Shown here: one piece after another, positions 34,867 to 44,804 of the stretch | Layout of the letters: each line of letters opens with the position of its first letter | How positions within the stretch are numbered: the first letter of the stretch is position 1 | From: Psychrobacillus sp. FSL H8-0483 | GTDB taxonomy: Bacteria > Bacillota > Bacilli > Bacillales_A > Planococcaceae | Assembly: GCF_038637725.1 (NCBI RefSeq) | Contig: NZ_CP152052.1 | Coordinates: 2,029,501-2,093,500, forward strand | Length of the DNA stretch: 64,000 bases | Direction of reading: 5' to 3' | Notes under the pieces: generated by a model | The model's database searches: none | What the model saw: the letters and a program-made list of their open reading frames with translations, nothing else | Told to the model about the DNA's origin: nothing | Position numbers and translations under genes: made by a program

Positions 34867-36217
34867 GGAGCTTCAAGGCCTAGATCTAAAACATATTTGG
34901 CATCCTTGCTCACAAATGAAAGACTACGAGTCCTTTCCTCCGATAGTGATAGAATGTGGGGAGGGGGTGTGGTTGTACGACAAGCTGGGTAATCGCTATT
35001 TAGATGCAGTTTCATCGTGGTGGGTTAATTTATTTGGTCATTCGAATCCTCGTATAAGCCAAGCTTTAGCTGAGCAAGCGCAAAAATTGGAGCACGTTAT
35101 TTTTGCGAACTTTACTCATGAGCCTGCGATTCGTGTGGCTGAGAAACTCGTTGAATTGACAGCAAAAGGTTTGGAAAAGGTATTTTTTGCCGATAACGGA
35201 TCCGCTGCCATTGAGATCGCGCTAAAAATGAGCTTTCAGTACCGTGCCCAAAGAAAACAGCCAAAGAAAAAACGTTTTTTAGCGTTTACAAATGCCTATC
35301 ATGGCGAAACACTTGGAGCATTGTCTGTTGGAGGGGTTGACTTATATAACGAAGTATATGCTCCTCTATTATTAAACGTCGTCCATACACAAGGACCAGA
35401 TTGCTTCCGATGTCCTTTTGGTGAGTCACCTGCTACCTGTAATGCACCTTGTACTCAGTACGTAGAAGAAGAATTCAAACAACATGCTGATACAATTTCT
35501 GCAGCCATCATTGAACCGTTAATCCAAGCAGCAGCAGGCATGAAAATGTATCCACCAGTTTTTCTAAAAAAACTACGGGCATTATGCGATGAGTACGATG
35601 TGCATCTCATTGCAGATGAGGTAGCGGTTGGCTTTGGTCGTACGGGTACATTGTTCGCTTGCGAGCAAGCTGATATAACACCGGACTTTTTATGTTTGTC
35701 CAAAGGCATTACAGGTGGGTACATGCCCCTGTCCGCTGTTCTGACAACGAATGAAGTGTATAACGCCTTTTATGACGACTATGGAACGATGAAGGCATTT
35801 TTACATTCCCATAGCTATACAGGTAACCCTCTTGCCTTGAGAATAGTGCAGGAAGTTTTGGCAATTTTTGAAGAAGATCAAGTGTTGACTAATCTAGCAT
35901 TTAAACAAAAACTATTACAAGATTTAGCACATATAGCATTTGATCATTTACCTTACGTAGGTGAATACCGTCAAACTGGCTTCGTTGGAGCAATAGAATT
36001 AGTTGCGAATAAAGAGACGAAGTCACCATTTCCAAGCGAAGAGCGTATAGGCTATCAAATTTATCAGCGTGCACTAGAAAAAGGGCTCCTAATTCGTCCG
36101 CTCGGTAATATTATTTATTTCATGCCACCTTATGTTATTTCGGATGAAGAAATCAAATGGATGATTGATACAACAAAAGAAGTTATCGTCCAATTTTTTA
36201 AAGAAAGGCACGAATAA
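34856..36217 (+). CDS. bioA: 7,8-diaminononanoate synthase (KAPA aminotransferase)
   Basis: A 453-residue class III PLP aminotransferase that converts 7-keto-8-aminopelargonate to diaminononanoate. [17 protein letters not shown] is the usual BioA opening, [16 protein letters not shown] the substrate region, [14 protein letters not shown] the PLP-Asp block and [14 protein letters not shown] holds the PLP lysine. Whether SAM or lysine is the amino donor (lysine in B. subtilis BioK) cannot be decided. AAAGGATG lies before the ATG, within bioD. Confidence 0.93.
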   Translation: MTYKELQGLDLKHIWHPCSQMKDYESFPPIVIECGEGVWLYDKLGNRYLDAVSSWWVNLFGHSNPRISQALAEQAQKLEHVIFANFTHEPAIRVAEKLVELTAKGLEKVFFADNGSAAIEIALKMSFQYRAQRKQPKKKRFLAFTNAYHGETLGALSVGGVDLYNEVYAPLLLNVVHTQGPDCFRCPFGESPATCNAPCTQYVEEEFKQHADTISAAIIEPLIQAAAGMKMYPPVFLKKLRALCDEYDVHLIADEVAVGFGRTGTLFACEQADITPDFLCLSKGITGGYMPLSAVLTTNEVYNAFYDDYGTMKAFLHSHSYTGNPLALRIVQEVLAIFEEDQVLTNLAFKQKLLQDLAHIAFDHLPYVGEYRQTGFVGAIELVANKETKSPFPSEERIGYQIYQRALEKGLLIRPLGNIIYFMPPYVISDEEIKWMIDTTKEVIVQFFKERHE

Positions 36218-36218
36218 A

Positions 36219-36824
36219 TTGAGAAATTCACGTACTTTATCTCTTACACTTGTTGCAATTTTTGCCGCAATGACTGCAATTGGAGCTTTTATTAAAATTC
36301 CTTTGCCCATTGTTCCCTTTACATTGCAAATTATTGCTGTGTATTTAGCAGGTTCATTATTAGGAAGTAAGCGAGGTTTACAAAGTCAAATGATTTATGT
36401 CCTAGTCGGATTAGCTGGCCTTCCGGTCTTTACACAAGGAGGAGGGTTTATGTATGTACTACAGCCTACGTTTGGTTACTTAATTGGCTTCGCTGCAGGG
36501 GCATACACGATTGGCTTCTTTATTGAACGCATCGAGCAACCTACTCGTAAACATTTTATTGTCGCAAATTTAATCGGCACTGCTGTCATTTATGCGTTTG
36601 GTGTTACTTATCTTTACTTGGCCTTAAATTTTTGGCTAGATGTGCCAACAAACTTATCTCATGTACTTGCAGCTGGATTTTTTAGTACGGTAGGTATTGA
36701 CATTGCACTTGCTATTTTTTCAAGTTTATTAGCTACACGTATATATCCATTATTAAAAACAATACATTCAACGAAAAGAGGCGTACAAAATGAACTGGCA
36801 AACACTAGCTCAAGAAGTTATTGA
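36219..36824 (+). CDS. bioY: Biotin transporter S component BioY
   Basis: A 201-residue membrane protein with about six helices, the substrate-capture subunit of an ECF-type biotin importer. [29 protein letters not shown] and [13 protein letters not shown] are family signatures. The TTG at 36,219, one base after the bioA stop and about ten bases after AAAGG, is the most plausible start. No ATP-binding or T component is nearby, so it must use a shared ECF module. Its 3' end overlaps bioB by 35 bases. Confidence 0.9.
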   Translation: MRNSRTLSLTLVAIFAAMTAIGAFIKIPLPIVPFTLQIIAVYLAGSLLGSKRGLQSQMIYVLVGLAGLPVFTQGGGFMYVLQPTFGYLIGFAAGAYTIGFFIERIEQPTRKHFIVANLIGTAVIYAFGVTYLYLALNFWLDVPTNLSHVLAAGFFSTVGIDIALAIFSSLLATRIYPLLKTIHSTKRGVQNELANTSSRSY

Positions 36825-37788
36825 AGGTAAAGAATTAACAAATGAAGAGGCAATGCTAATCTTAACAACATCAGATGATGAACTGCTACCCTTACTTCAT
36901 GGTGCTTTTACAATTCGTAAGCATTACTATGGGAAGAAAGTAAAACTAAATATGATTATGAATGCGAAAAGTGGCTATTGCCCAGAGGATTGTGGATATT
37001 GTTCCCAGTCATCGAAATCCACTGCACCGATTGATAAATATCCATTCATTTCAAAAGAAGAAATTTTAGAAGGTGCGAAACGTGCGTTTGAAAACCAAAT
37101 CGGTACATACTGTATCGTCGCAAGTGGTCGTGGTCCAACACGTAAAGACGTAAATGTTGTCAGTGAGGCGGTAGAAGAAATTAAAGAAAAATATGGTTTA
37201 AAAGTATGTGCTTGCTTAGGACTATTAAAAAATGAACAAGCTGAACAGCTGAAAAATGCAGGTGTCGACCGATATAACCACAACTTAAATACATCGGAAC
37301 GTCATCACGATTACATTACTACCTCACATACATACGAGGACCGAGTAAATACAGTGGAAGTTGTCAAAAAACATGGTATTTCTCCATGTTCCGGTGCAAT
37401 TGTTGGTATGAAAGAAACGAAGGAAGATGTAATAGATATCGCACGAGCACTTCGTCGTCTGGATGCGGACTCGATTCCAGTAAACTTCTTACATGCCATT
37501 GATGGTACAAAACTAGAAGGTACGAAAGAACTGAACCCACGCTATTGTTTAAAAGTACTTGCACTGTTCCGTTTTGTAAACCCAACTAAAGAAATTCGTA
37601 TTTCGGGTGGTCGTGAAGTCAATTTAGGCTCTCTACAACCATTAGGGTTATATGCTGCCAATAGTATTTTTGTCGGAGATTATTTAACGACTGAAGGACA
37701 AGAAGTCAATAAGGATTATTTAATGTTACAAGATTTAGGTTTTGAAATCGAGCTTGCAGAAAAACAAGCCGAACTGTTTAATGTTTAA
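36790..37788 (+). CDS. bioB: Biotin synthase
   Basis: A 332-residue radical SAM enzyme that inserts sulfur into dethiobiotin. The radical-SAM cluster ligands are in [13 protein letters not shown] (CxxxCxxC). [34 protein letters not shown] and [33 protein letters not shown] are BioB blocks that include ligands of the auxiliary cluster. AGAGG precedes the ATG inside bioY. It is the last gene of the bio operon; bioF, bioC and bioH are not in this window. Confidence 0.95.
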   Translation: MNWQTLAQEVIEGKELTNEEAMLILTTSDDELLPLLHGAFTIRKHYYGKKVKLNMIMNAKSGYCPEDCGYCSQSSKSTAPIDKYPFISKEEILEGAKRAFENQIGTYCIVASGRGPTRKDVNVVSEAVEEIKEKYGLKVCACLGLLKNEQAEQLKNAGVDRYNHNLNTSERHHDYITTSHTYEDRVNTVEVVKKHGISPCSGAIVGMKETKEDVIDIARALRRLDADSIPVNFLHAIDGTKLEGTKELNPRYCLKVLALFRFVNPTKEIRISGGREVNLGSLQPLGLYAANSIFVGDYLTTEGQEVNKDYLMLQDLGFEIELAEKQAELFNV

Positions 37789-37840
37789 AAGGCAGTAATT
37801 TCGAAACTTTAACAGGAGCAATTACGTTATAATTGAAATC

Positions 37841-37876
37841 AAAAAGAGCCTAGATTTCTCATAGGCTCTTTATTTT
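37841..37876. terminator. Bidirectional terminator after bioB
   Basis: AAAGAGCCTA pairs with TAGGCTCTTT around a nine-base loop, with T-rich sequence on both sides. It separates bioB from the convergent RNase J-like gene. Confidence 0.82.
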
Positions 37877-37885
37877 CTTCAATTC

Positions 37886-39556
37886 TTACATATCAATGAT
37901 TATTGGAAGAATCATCGGTCTTCTGTTTGTTTGGGCCACTAAAATTTGCTGAGCAGTATTTTTAATAGCTTCTTTTAGGATACGTTCTCTATTAGTGTTA
38001 TTCTGTATCTTGTCAATAGTTGCTCTTACGTAATTATTCACTTCATTCATTAGATCCGTTGATTCAGTATCATGAATAAATCCATGTGAAATAGTATGAG
38101 GACCTGAAATAATCTTACCATCCTGTTTTCTAATTGTTGTAATAATGACCAACATTCCATCCTCTGAGACCATACTCTGATCGTGCAATACGACTTCATG
38201 CACATCTCCTACACGAAGCTCTTCTGCAAAAACGTTTCCTGTAGGAATCCTACGTTCTTGAACAGCTTCTTGATGAACAAAATCAACGACATCACCATTA
38301 TTTAAAATAAAGATATTTTCTTTTTTTATGCCAACTGTTTCAGCTAATAAACTGTGTTGATGAAGCATGCGATATTCACCGGAAATGGGAATAAAATATT
38401 TCGGTTTTAATAAAGTGATCATTAGTTTTAACTCTTCTTGACGCGCATGACCAGATACTTTCATTCCTTTAATTTTACTTGCACCATAAATAACGTTTGC
38501 TCCAAGTAAAAATAATTGATCAATTATACGTAATACAATTCGTTCATTCCCAGGTATAGGATTTGCAGCAAAAATAACAGTATCTTTAGGCAAAACATTT
38601 ACATCTACATAGCTTGAGCCTGCTAAACGAGCTAATGCTGACCTAGGTTCACCTTGGCATCCTGTACAAAGGATGGTCACTTGGTCAGGATCGTATCTAC
38701 ATATTTCATGAGATTCTATTAACATTCCAACTGGGATGGTCAAGTAACGAAGATCTAATGCAACAGATACAGCATTAATCATGTTTGTGCCAAGTAATAC
38801 AAGCTTACGATTGGTTTTCTCAGAAGCATTTATTATTTGTTGTATGCGTTGAATATTAGATGTAATCGTTGAAATGAATATTTTTTGAGTTGCACGTCTA
38901 AACGCTCCTTCTATATCATCAGCAATTTTTTGTTCCGTTAATGTATATCCTGCTTTTTCTGCATTTGTGCTATCGGATAAAAGTAAAAGCACTCCATCTT
39001 GAGAAATTTCGGCTATTTTTTGAATATCCGGTGATTCCTGATTTACGATACTCCAATCAAAATTAAAATAACCAGTATGTATGATTAATCCTTGTGGAGT
39101 TTGGAATGCTATGCCTAAACTATCTGGATTACTGTAACTAGTATGGAAAAAAGTCGTTTTAATCGTTCCATTCCTCAATTTGGAATCTGCATCAATCATA
39201 TATAGCATTACTTTGTCTAGAAGATCATATTCCTCTAATCTGTTTACAATTAGACCATGAATTAGATTTGGCGCATAGACAGGCACCTGTAACTGTTTTA
39301 AGAAATAGAGGATACCTCCGATATGTTCTCTATCTCCATGAGTAACAATTAAAGCTCTGATTTTATCTTGATTTTCTTTTAAGTAAGAGATGTCCTGAAT
39401 AATTAAATTTAATCCTAACAGACTTTCATCTGGTAATTTGGACCCGCAATCTATTACCACAATATCATCAAACGATTGGATGACGTACATATTCTTACCA
39501 ATTTCATACAGACCTCCGAGTGCGAAAATGGATAGTTCCTGCTCTGTTTTATTCAA
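37886..39556 (-). CDS. RNase J-family protein with degraded metal-binding site
   Basis: A 556-residue beta-CASP metallo-beta-lactamase protein colinear with RNase J: ALGGLYEIGKNMYVI, the MBL core, the beta-CASP block SDSTNAEKAGYTLTE, CTGCQGEPRSALARLA, SGHARQEELKLMI and the C-terminal domain. The catalytic HxHxDH motif reads H73-G-D75-R-E77-H78, so the second His and the Asp are replaced. The motif-3 His position reads Y141 (TSYSNPDS) and the HTGD motif reads HTGY163. These changes should abolish normal two-metal catalysis. It may be an inactive partner or RNA-binding paralogue. The start is TTG with AGGAGG nine bases upstream. Confidence 0.85.
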   Translation of the reverse strand: MNKTEQELSIFALGGLYEIGKNMYVIQSFDDIVVIDCGSKLPDESLLGLNLIIQDISYLKENQDKIRALIVTHGDREHIGGILYFLKQLQVPVYAPNLIHGLIVNRLEEYDLLDKVMLYMIDADSKLRNGTIKTTFFHTSYSNPDSLGIAFQTPQGLIIHTGYFNFDWSIVNQESPDIQKIAEISQDGVLLLLSDSTNAEKAGYTLTEQKIADDIEGAFRRATQKIFISTITSNIQRIQQIINASEKTNRKLVLLGTNMINAVSVALDLRYLTIPVGMLIESHEICRYDPDQVTILCTGCQGEPRSALARLAGSSYVDVNVLPKDTVIFAANPIPGNERIVLRIIDQLFLLGANVIYGASKIKGMKVSGHARQEELKLMITLLKPKYFIPISGEYRMLHQHSLLAETVGIKKENIFILNNGDVVDFVHQEAVQERRIPTGNVFAEELRVGDVHEVVLHDQSMVSEDGMLVIITTIRKQDGKIISGPHTISHGFIHDTESTDLMNEVNNYVRATIDKIQNNTNRERILKEAIKNTAQQILVAQTNRRPMILPIIIDM

Positions 39557-39743
39557 ACTAACAAACCTCCTATAAAAAATGCCTACTTTAAGTATTACCT
39601 ATTGCATGATTTTTATAAGGAGATTTTAAAGTTATATATCTTATAAAGGATAAGGGACCAAAAATTGGTGGAGCAATAGGGGAAAAGCTTGACGGATTTT
39701 CGACAGATAACTACATGATGATTAATAGCGCCTATTCCATAAG

Positions 39744-39772
39744 TTGAATACCAGAACGTTCGTTTGTATTAT
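39744..39772 (+). promoter_or_regulatory. Promoter with overlapping LexA (SOS) box
   Basis: TTGAAT (39,744-39,749) and TATTAT (39,767-39,772) are 17 bases apart. AGAACGTTCGTTTG between them fits GAAC-N4-GTTY (39,754-39,765). It drives the decayed gene that follows. Confidence 0.65.
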
Positions 39773-39806
39773 AGAGATAGTATTGAAAAAAGAAGGGAGG
39801 ATAGTA

Positions 39807-40268
<462 letters not shown>

Positions 40269-40349
40269 ATGTAGTACTAGAAAACAGTGTTCAATTATTG
40301 AAATAGAAAGGGCCTAATAATTGAGACCTCTTTTATCTTTTTTTATTTT

Positions 40350-40377
40350 AGTTTACATAATATAAATTATTTGTAGT
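40350..40377 (-). other. dif: Candidate chromosomal dif site
   Basis: Read on the plus strand: AGTTTACATAA, centre TATAAA, then TTATTTGTAGT. Its reverse complement has ACTACAAATAA, TTTATA and TTATGTAAACT, against ACTTCCTAGAA, TATATA and TTATGTAAACT for the B. subtilis dif as I remember it. That is 7/11, 5/6 and 11/11 matches. The prevailing gene strand flips here, and parC/parE lie nearby. It would be the XerC/XerD target for chromosome dimer resolution. Confidence 0.75.
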
Positions 40378-40750
40378 TGAATCTCAATGAAAAAGTATAC
40401 TTTAAATATTGAGATATTTGAGAAAAATTCATAAAAAATCACTTTAATTACATATGTAAATTACTACTGTAGCTATTTACTTTGGAAAATTTGATCATTG
40501 TCCATATTATATAAATTTCTGATACCCGGTTTCATTTATATTCTTCACTAACTTGCCTATTTTAATAGTTGTCTAAACCTTTCCAGTTAATAAACAACAT
40601 AATTTTCTAATTTCTTCATCTGTTTTCTTTTTTACATTCTGCTACAGCTTTATTAACTAATTCCTATATTATCCCTAAACACAAAATTATCTCACATATA
40701 AAATTAAGCTCAGTTCTATTTGACTAGAATTGAGCTATTTACGTTTTCAC
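40378..40750. other. AT-rich gene-free stretch beside dif
   Basis: About 370 bases of very AT-rich sequence with no frame, ribosome binding site or stable hairpin. No Ter-like consensus was recognised. Confidence 0.5.
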
Positions 40751-42115
40751 CTATTTTACTGGCGGAATTGTGAGTGTTCCTTCTTCTATATGGGCTTCAT
40801 CATAATTAAAATCATCATTATCATAAACATGTTTTTGATAAGTGAATGTGCCGTCTTCATTGACTGTAAGGGACATAATCTCTTCTCTCGGTGCTAAATC
40901 TTCGATAATTGGAGTAACGATATTGTCCTTAATATTCAGTTCATACAGTTTACCACCTGTGGTTACCATGCCATTAGAGTAACCAATAATGACAAATAGT
41001 CTGTTTTCATCAATCCACTCTACAACTTTAGGGGAATATTAACCGTGCTCATTATCTTTTAGTTTATATATGGTGGATTCGCTCGTTTCAAGGTTTTCTA
41101 TTACGAGCACCGCTTCTCCTTCTTCACCAGCTTGTTCGCCTCTTCCTTCAATTGTCGCTTGTTGTTTTCCACCCGGTGAAGGTTTCCAAGGGGAATGAAA
41201 AGTAGGTTCAAAATTATTTACTACATTAGCATCAAAATGTGCAGGTGTTGCTATTTTCTCAGCCTCTGGCAAAATAAATTCGGATAAATCATCCATCATA
41301 ACGGTATCATATTTACCACTACTTTCATTAAAAGACTCTGATACTATTTTCACTAGTCCAAATCCGGAAGCAAAATATTTTTTTGTACGGAAATTATCCA
41401 CTGCATTTTCAACTACTAACACATTCGTGAAGGTTCCATACGTCGTCGTCACCTTTGCTGCTAGTGCAGTCACGGTCCACTCACCATATTCACTTCCTAG
41501 TTCAATTGGCGCTTTTAAAACAACTTCTTTCATTGGCAGTTCATTTAATTCTTCCATTGTTAATTGGGATGGGGCTGATCCATCAATGTTTTCTCTATAG
41601 ACTAATTCTACCTGTTCCCCATTCACACGATAAATTTGTTCTATAATCGCTCCATCATTACTAGTTATTTGTTGGATATAATAATCACTTAACCAAAAAG
41701 TTTGTGTTTTGGTACCACCATTTTCATATCCACCTAAAAAGATTGCTTCCGCGCCGTCTGGAGGGAAATATTGTATCATTTCCTCGTAATATTCCGCTTT
41801 TTCTAGAACTAGTCCCTCTACTCCCTTTCCATCTAGAGTATTTTCTTCATCGATGTCTTCTTCATTCGGGACTACTAATTCCGTGGGTTCTGGTTCAGAT
41901 AACTGGCTCTCCTCTTTATTTAAAGCAGAAGGGATTATATAGATACTAAATGCTAGCAAACCTAAAAAAGCAACTATCGTTGAGTAATGCGCCCATTGCT
42001 CTTTTTTTACTATGGTTTGCTTTGATTTTTTCAAGTTAACCTGTTGTTGTACACGAATTGCCCGGTCTGATGTGTCGCCTATTTTCTCAATCAATTGTTG
42101 TTTAATCTCATTCAT
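40751..42115 (-). pseudogene. Anti-sigma-like membrane protein with DUF4652 domain, in-frame stop
   Basis: The reading starts at ATG 42,115 (GGAGGTGC upstream) and runs 358 codons to TAA at 41,039-41,041. The same frame then continues for 95 more codons (YSPKVVEWIDENRLFVIIGYSNGMVTTGGKLYELNIK...) to 40,751. The continuation is the end of a DUF4652 domain, so one nonsense change, probably CAA to TAA, splits it. The protein has a cytoplasmic N-terminus of about 45 residues, one membrane helix (YSTIVAFLGLLAFSIYIIPSAL) and an extracytoplasmic domain. It overlaps the sigma gene by eight bases and is probably its anti-sigma partner. Confidence 0.75.
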
Positions 42116-42632
42116 GAATAAGCACCTCCCATTCATTATGTTTCAATTGTACCTTTAAAAGTGCCCGCGCTTTCCTTAACCTGGTCTTTACGGTGTTGTC
42201 CGAAATGGCTAATATTTGAGAAACTTCTAGTACCGATAACTCCTCAAAATAATAATAAATAATTACTTCTCGATATTTTAATGGTAGCTCTAAGACTGCA
42301 TCAGCGAGCTCCAATTTTTCATCTTGTTCTACGATTCGGTTTCGCGCTTTCTTTGCTGGATTCAAAAAACTAGTCGTTAAGATTTGCTTGCGATAACGCC
42401 AACTTTTTAAATAATCCTTGCATTTATTAATCGTCATCTTTGCTAAATAGGTCTTTAAGGATGAACGTTCTTCAAATTACTCAAACTTTTGATAAAAATT
42501 TAAAAATACATCCTGCACGATATCCTCCGCTGCTGGCCAATCTTTTACGTATAAATAAGCTAGCTTTAATAAATAGTCCATATGATCCTGCATGACGTTT
42601 TGAAATTTCTGTTCTGCTAAAAAACGGTTCAC
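42108..42632 (-). pseudogene. ECF RNA polymerase sigma factor, in-frame stop
   Basis: Region 2 (DYLLKLAYLYVKDWPAAEDIVQDVFLNFYQKFE) is followed by TAA at 42,477-42,479. The same frame then goes on FEERSSLKTYLAKMTINKCKDYLKSWRYRK and region 4 (LELPLKYREVIIYYYFEELSVLEVSQILAISDNTVKTRLRKARALL). One stop codon, likely from CAA, thus separates sigma-2 from sigma-4. The start is probably GTG at 42,632 or 42,638 with AAAGGGGG upstream. The final codons overlap the DUF4652 gene. Unless the stop is read through, the factor cannot work. Confidence 0.8.
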
Positions 42633-42803
42633 TGTCACAATCCCCCTTTCTTGCTTTTGAATAATTGACGATCCATAAATGGAGCACGTTTTCGGATTAT
42701 GTAAATATATTAATTTTTCTAAACAGTTGTTATTGTTTCTATCACAAATTACTTGTATATTCAAAGTTAACTATTATCAAAACTATGCTAGTGGGTGATT
42801 CTA

Positions 42804-43226
42804 ATGTCTTCTAAAAACAAATCTACTAACTCAAGATACATTAATAGGAGAATGGCTTATATCGTAGCTATTATCATGACAATTTTATTAGGTCTAGCCT
42901 CCAGAAAATACAGCCAATTACTTCCGTTATTTGTATCGCAAAATGCCGGGGATGTGCTTTGGGCAATGATGGTCTTTTTCGGATTCCGTTTCTTATTAGT
43001 GAGTAGGTCCTTATTTACAGCAATCTGGCTTAGTTTTACGTTTAGCTTTGGTATTGAATTCAGTCAGGTGTATCAAGCAGACTGGATCAATCAAATTCGG
43101 GGAACATTTCTCGGAGCATTGATTCTGGGGAAAGGGTTTCTAATAGTGGACTTAATTCGATATACAATAGGGATTACAATTGCCGCAGTCTTGGATAAGG
43201 CGACACTTACGTTCCATCAGCGTTGA
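42804..43226 (+). CDS. DUF2809-family membrane protein
   Basis: A 140-residue protein with four membrane helices. GLASRKYSQLLPLFVSQNAGDVLWAMMVFFGFRFL and FSFGIEFSQVYQADWINQIRGTFLGALILGKGF are the DUF2809 signature, including the conserved GDxLWA and FSQ. The function of the family is unknown. GGGTGA lies before the ATG at 42,804; an in-frame GTG at 42,795 is possible. It is divergent from the sigma-factor operon. Confidence 0.75.
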   Translation: MSSKNKSTNSRYINRRMAYIVAIIMTILLGLASRKYSQLLPLFVSQNAGDVLWAMMVFFGFRFLLVSRSLFTAIWLSFTFSFGIEFSQVYQADWINQIRGTFLGALILGKGFLIVDLIRYTIGITIAAVLDKATLTFHQR

Positions 43227-43281
43227 TTAAATCTCCTCTTTATTATATTAGGCTCTTGTATTAAAGGCATATATTTTGTAA

Positions 43282-43322
43282 AGAAAATCCGCGTAACTCC
43301 TGTGGAAAGCGAGCGGATTTTC
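43282..43322. terminator. Hairpin, possible bidirectional terminator
   Basis: AAAATCCGC pairs with GCGGATTTT around GTAACTCCTGTGGAAAGCGA. The loop resembles part of the dispersed palindrome family. It lies between convergent genes. Confidence 0.5.
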
Positions 43323-43352
43323 GTCATGTAACAACACGATCGTTTTACAGAG

Positions 43353-43820
43353 TTAAAATTTAAATATGCTAATCCAATAATCTTTCACAGGAAAATCACC
43401 TACATAGTCCAAGCCATTATGAAGATAAAAATCTTTTAGCTTTCTATTGCCAGCCCAGCAATCTAAATACATATCTTGATTTTTGGAATGTGCAAATGAG
43501 TTCGCGAAATCAATAATCATCGAACCAATATTTCTTCCTTGATATTCTGGAAGAATAGCAATCCTACCAACATACAAACTATCTGCTCTTATAGTGAGCT
43601 TATTTAAATGATCTATAGTTTGAATTACAAATGTTCCAATGACGTTGTCATCTACTACTAATTTATATGTATTACTTTCCTCGATTCCATTTTTAATATG
43701 GACTGAATCCCATGGATATTCCCATTGATTAATTCCTCTTTTGTGCAAATGTAACGTTACTTTGTTCAAAACTTCTAGAATTAGTTCAACATCCTTTTTC
43801 ACTGCCAGTTTTATTAACAC
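43353..43820 (-). CDS. GNAT N-acetyltransferase
   Basis: A 155-residue single-domain GNAT. The acetyl-CoA loop is VGRIAILPEYQGRNIGSMIIDFA, and the tail GNRKLKDFYLHNGLDYVGDFPVKDYWISIF is typical of this superfamily. The substrate is unknown. The start is GTG at 43,820 with GAGGGAGGG close upstream. It is one of six intact GNAT genes in the window and is followed on the same strand by the terminator-separated copper genes. Confidence 0.78.
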   Translation of the reverse strand: MLIKLAVKKDVELILEVLNKVTLHLHKRGINQWEYPWDSVHIKNGIEESNTYKLVVDDNVIGTFVIQTIDHLNKLTIRADSLYVGRIAILPEYQGRNIGSMIIDFANSFAHSKNQDMYLDCWAGNRKLKDFYLHNGLDYVGDFPVKDYWISIFKF

Positions 43821-43978
43821 ATAGCCCTCCCTCAGATCTGTTTTAACAGATCAAATTCTCATTTTCTATTAATATCTAATATCTTTTTATTGTGAGAAAT
43901 CTTCTATCATTTTATCAATAATATCAGAATAATCAAATATCCATATCCGTAAATTGTTTTAAAGGTTACACGTATAAA

Positions 43979-44015
43979 AAAACCGATTAGATCTTAGTAG
44001 AGTCTAAACGGTTTG
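43979..44015 (-). terminator. Terminator after the PAT-like acetyltransferase
   Basis: AAACCG-TTAGA pairs with TCTAA-CGGTTT, with a run of seven T on the minus strand after the stem. Confidence 0.75.
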
Positions 44016-44059
44016 GGAAGCTATGAAATTCATTTTTCTGCTAGGCCAACTGGTGTATT

Positions 44060-44563
44060 TTAATCGATTCCTACAACATTACTTCTACGCTCAAGCAATA
44101 CAACATCACGCCAAACTCCATTTAATTTGCCCATACGTTTGGGTGTTCCTATTTCTTCAAATCCAAATTTTCTATGTAGTTTTATGCTACCTTCATTTTC
44201 AGGGAAAATCATGGACTGCAGTGTCCAAAATCCATGCTTTTCACTAGCTGTTACTAGTTCTTTTAAAAGTTTGCTACCAATTCTCATTCCGGTTACTGAA
44301 TGTGTAACATAAACACTTACCTCAGAGACGCCAGAAAACGCCTCTCTGCTCGAGATTGGGCTTAGGGCAATCCAACCTGCCACTTCTCCATTTAAACGCG
44401 CTACGAGCCTGCATTCTTTCGAATGAGACATATCCCATTCTTCCCAAGTAGGTGCTTTTGTTTGAAAGGTAGCATTTCCGGTATGTATACCTTCTGTAAA
44501 AATAGCTTGTACTTGCTGCCAATCACTTGCAGTCATTTCGTCAAACTTTAAATCTTGGTCCAT
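44060..44563 (-). CDS. Phosphinothricin acetyltransferase-like GNAT (YwnH-like)
   Basis: A 167-residue GNAT of the PAT/YwnH group. Blocks: IFTEGIHTGNATFQTKAPTWEEW, VAGWIALSPISSREAFSGVSEVSVYV, IGSKLLKELV and MIFPENEGSIKLHRKFGFEEIGTPKRMGKLNGVWRDVVLLERRS. Members acetylate phosphinothricin, methionine sulfoximine or related amino acids. GAGGG precedes the ATG at standard spacing. Single gene. Confidence 0.85.
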   Translation of the reverse strand: MDQDLKFDEMTASDWQQVQAIFTEGIHTGNATFQTKAPTWEEWDMSHSKECRLVARLNGEVAGWIALSPISSREAFSGVSEVSVYVTHSVTGMRIGSKLLKELVTASEKHGFWTLQSMIFPENEGSIKLHRKFGFEEIGTPKRMGKLNGVWRDVVLLERRSNVVGID

Positions 44564-44747
44564 AAATTTCCCTCACTTTAATATGTTTGAATAGTAGAAC
44601 TAAAATGATTATACGAGGTTTCTTATGAAAGATACATATTTCGTAATTATTGGTACTGTTATATTTTACTGTTGTTTAATAGCTTATAATTTGCGGTAGA
44701 CTCTCGCGGTTTCTACCAAATAACAACACAACGCCTATTTATTAAAT

Positions 44748-44792
44748 AAAATAGCATTTCCATCCCGGTCATAAATCCCGGTGGAAATGCTT
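44748..44792 (-). terminator. Terminator after copD
   Basis: AGCATTTCCA pairs with TGGAAATGCT around a 19-base loop; TATTTTATTT follows on the minus strand. Confidence 0.65.
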
Positions 44793-44804
44793 TACATTTG
44801 ATTC

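Noticed and set aside
41039-42479. Programmed stop-codon readthrough or recoding in the sigma/DUF4652 pair
   Set aside because: The codon is TAA, which ends many other genes here, and no recoding element was seen near either stop; recent loss or a sequencing error is simpler.
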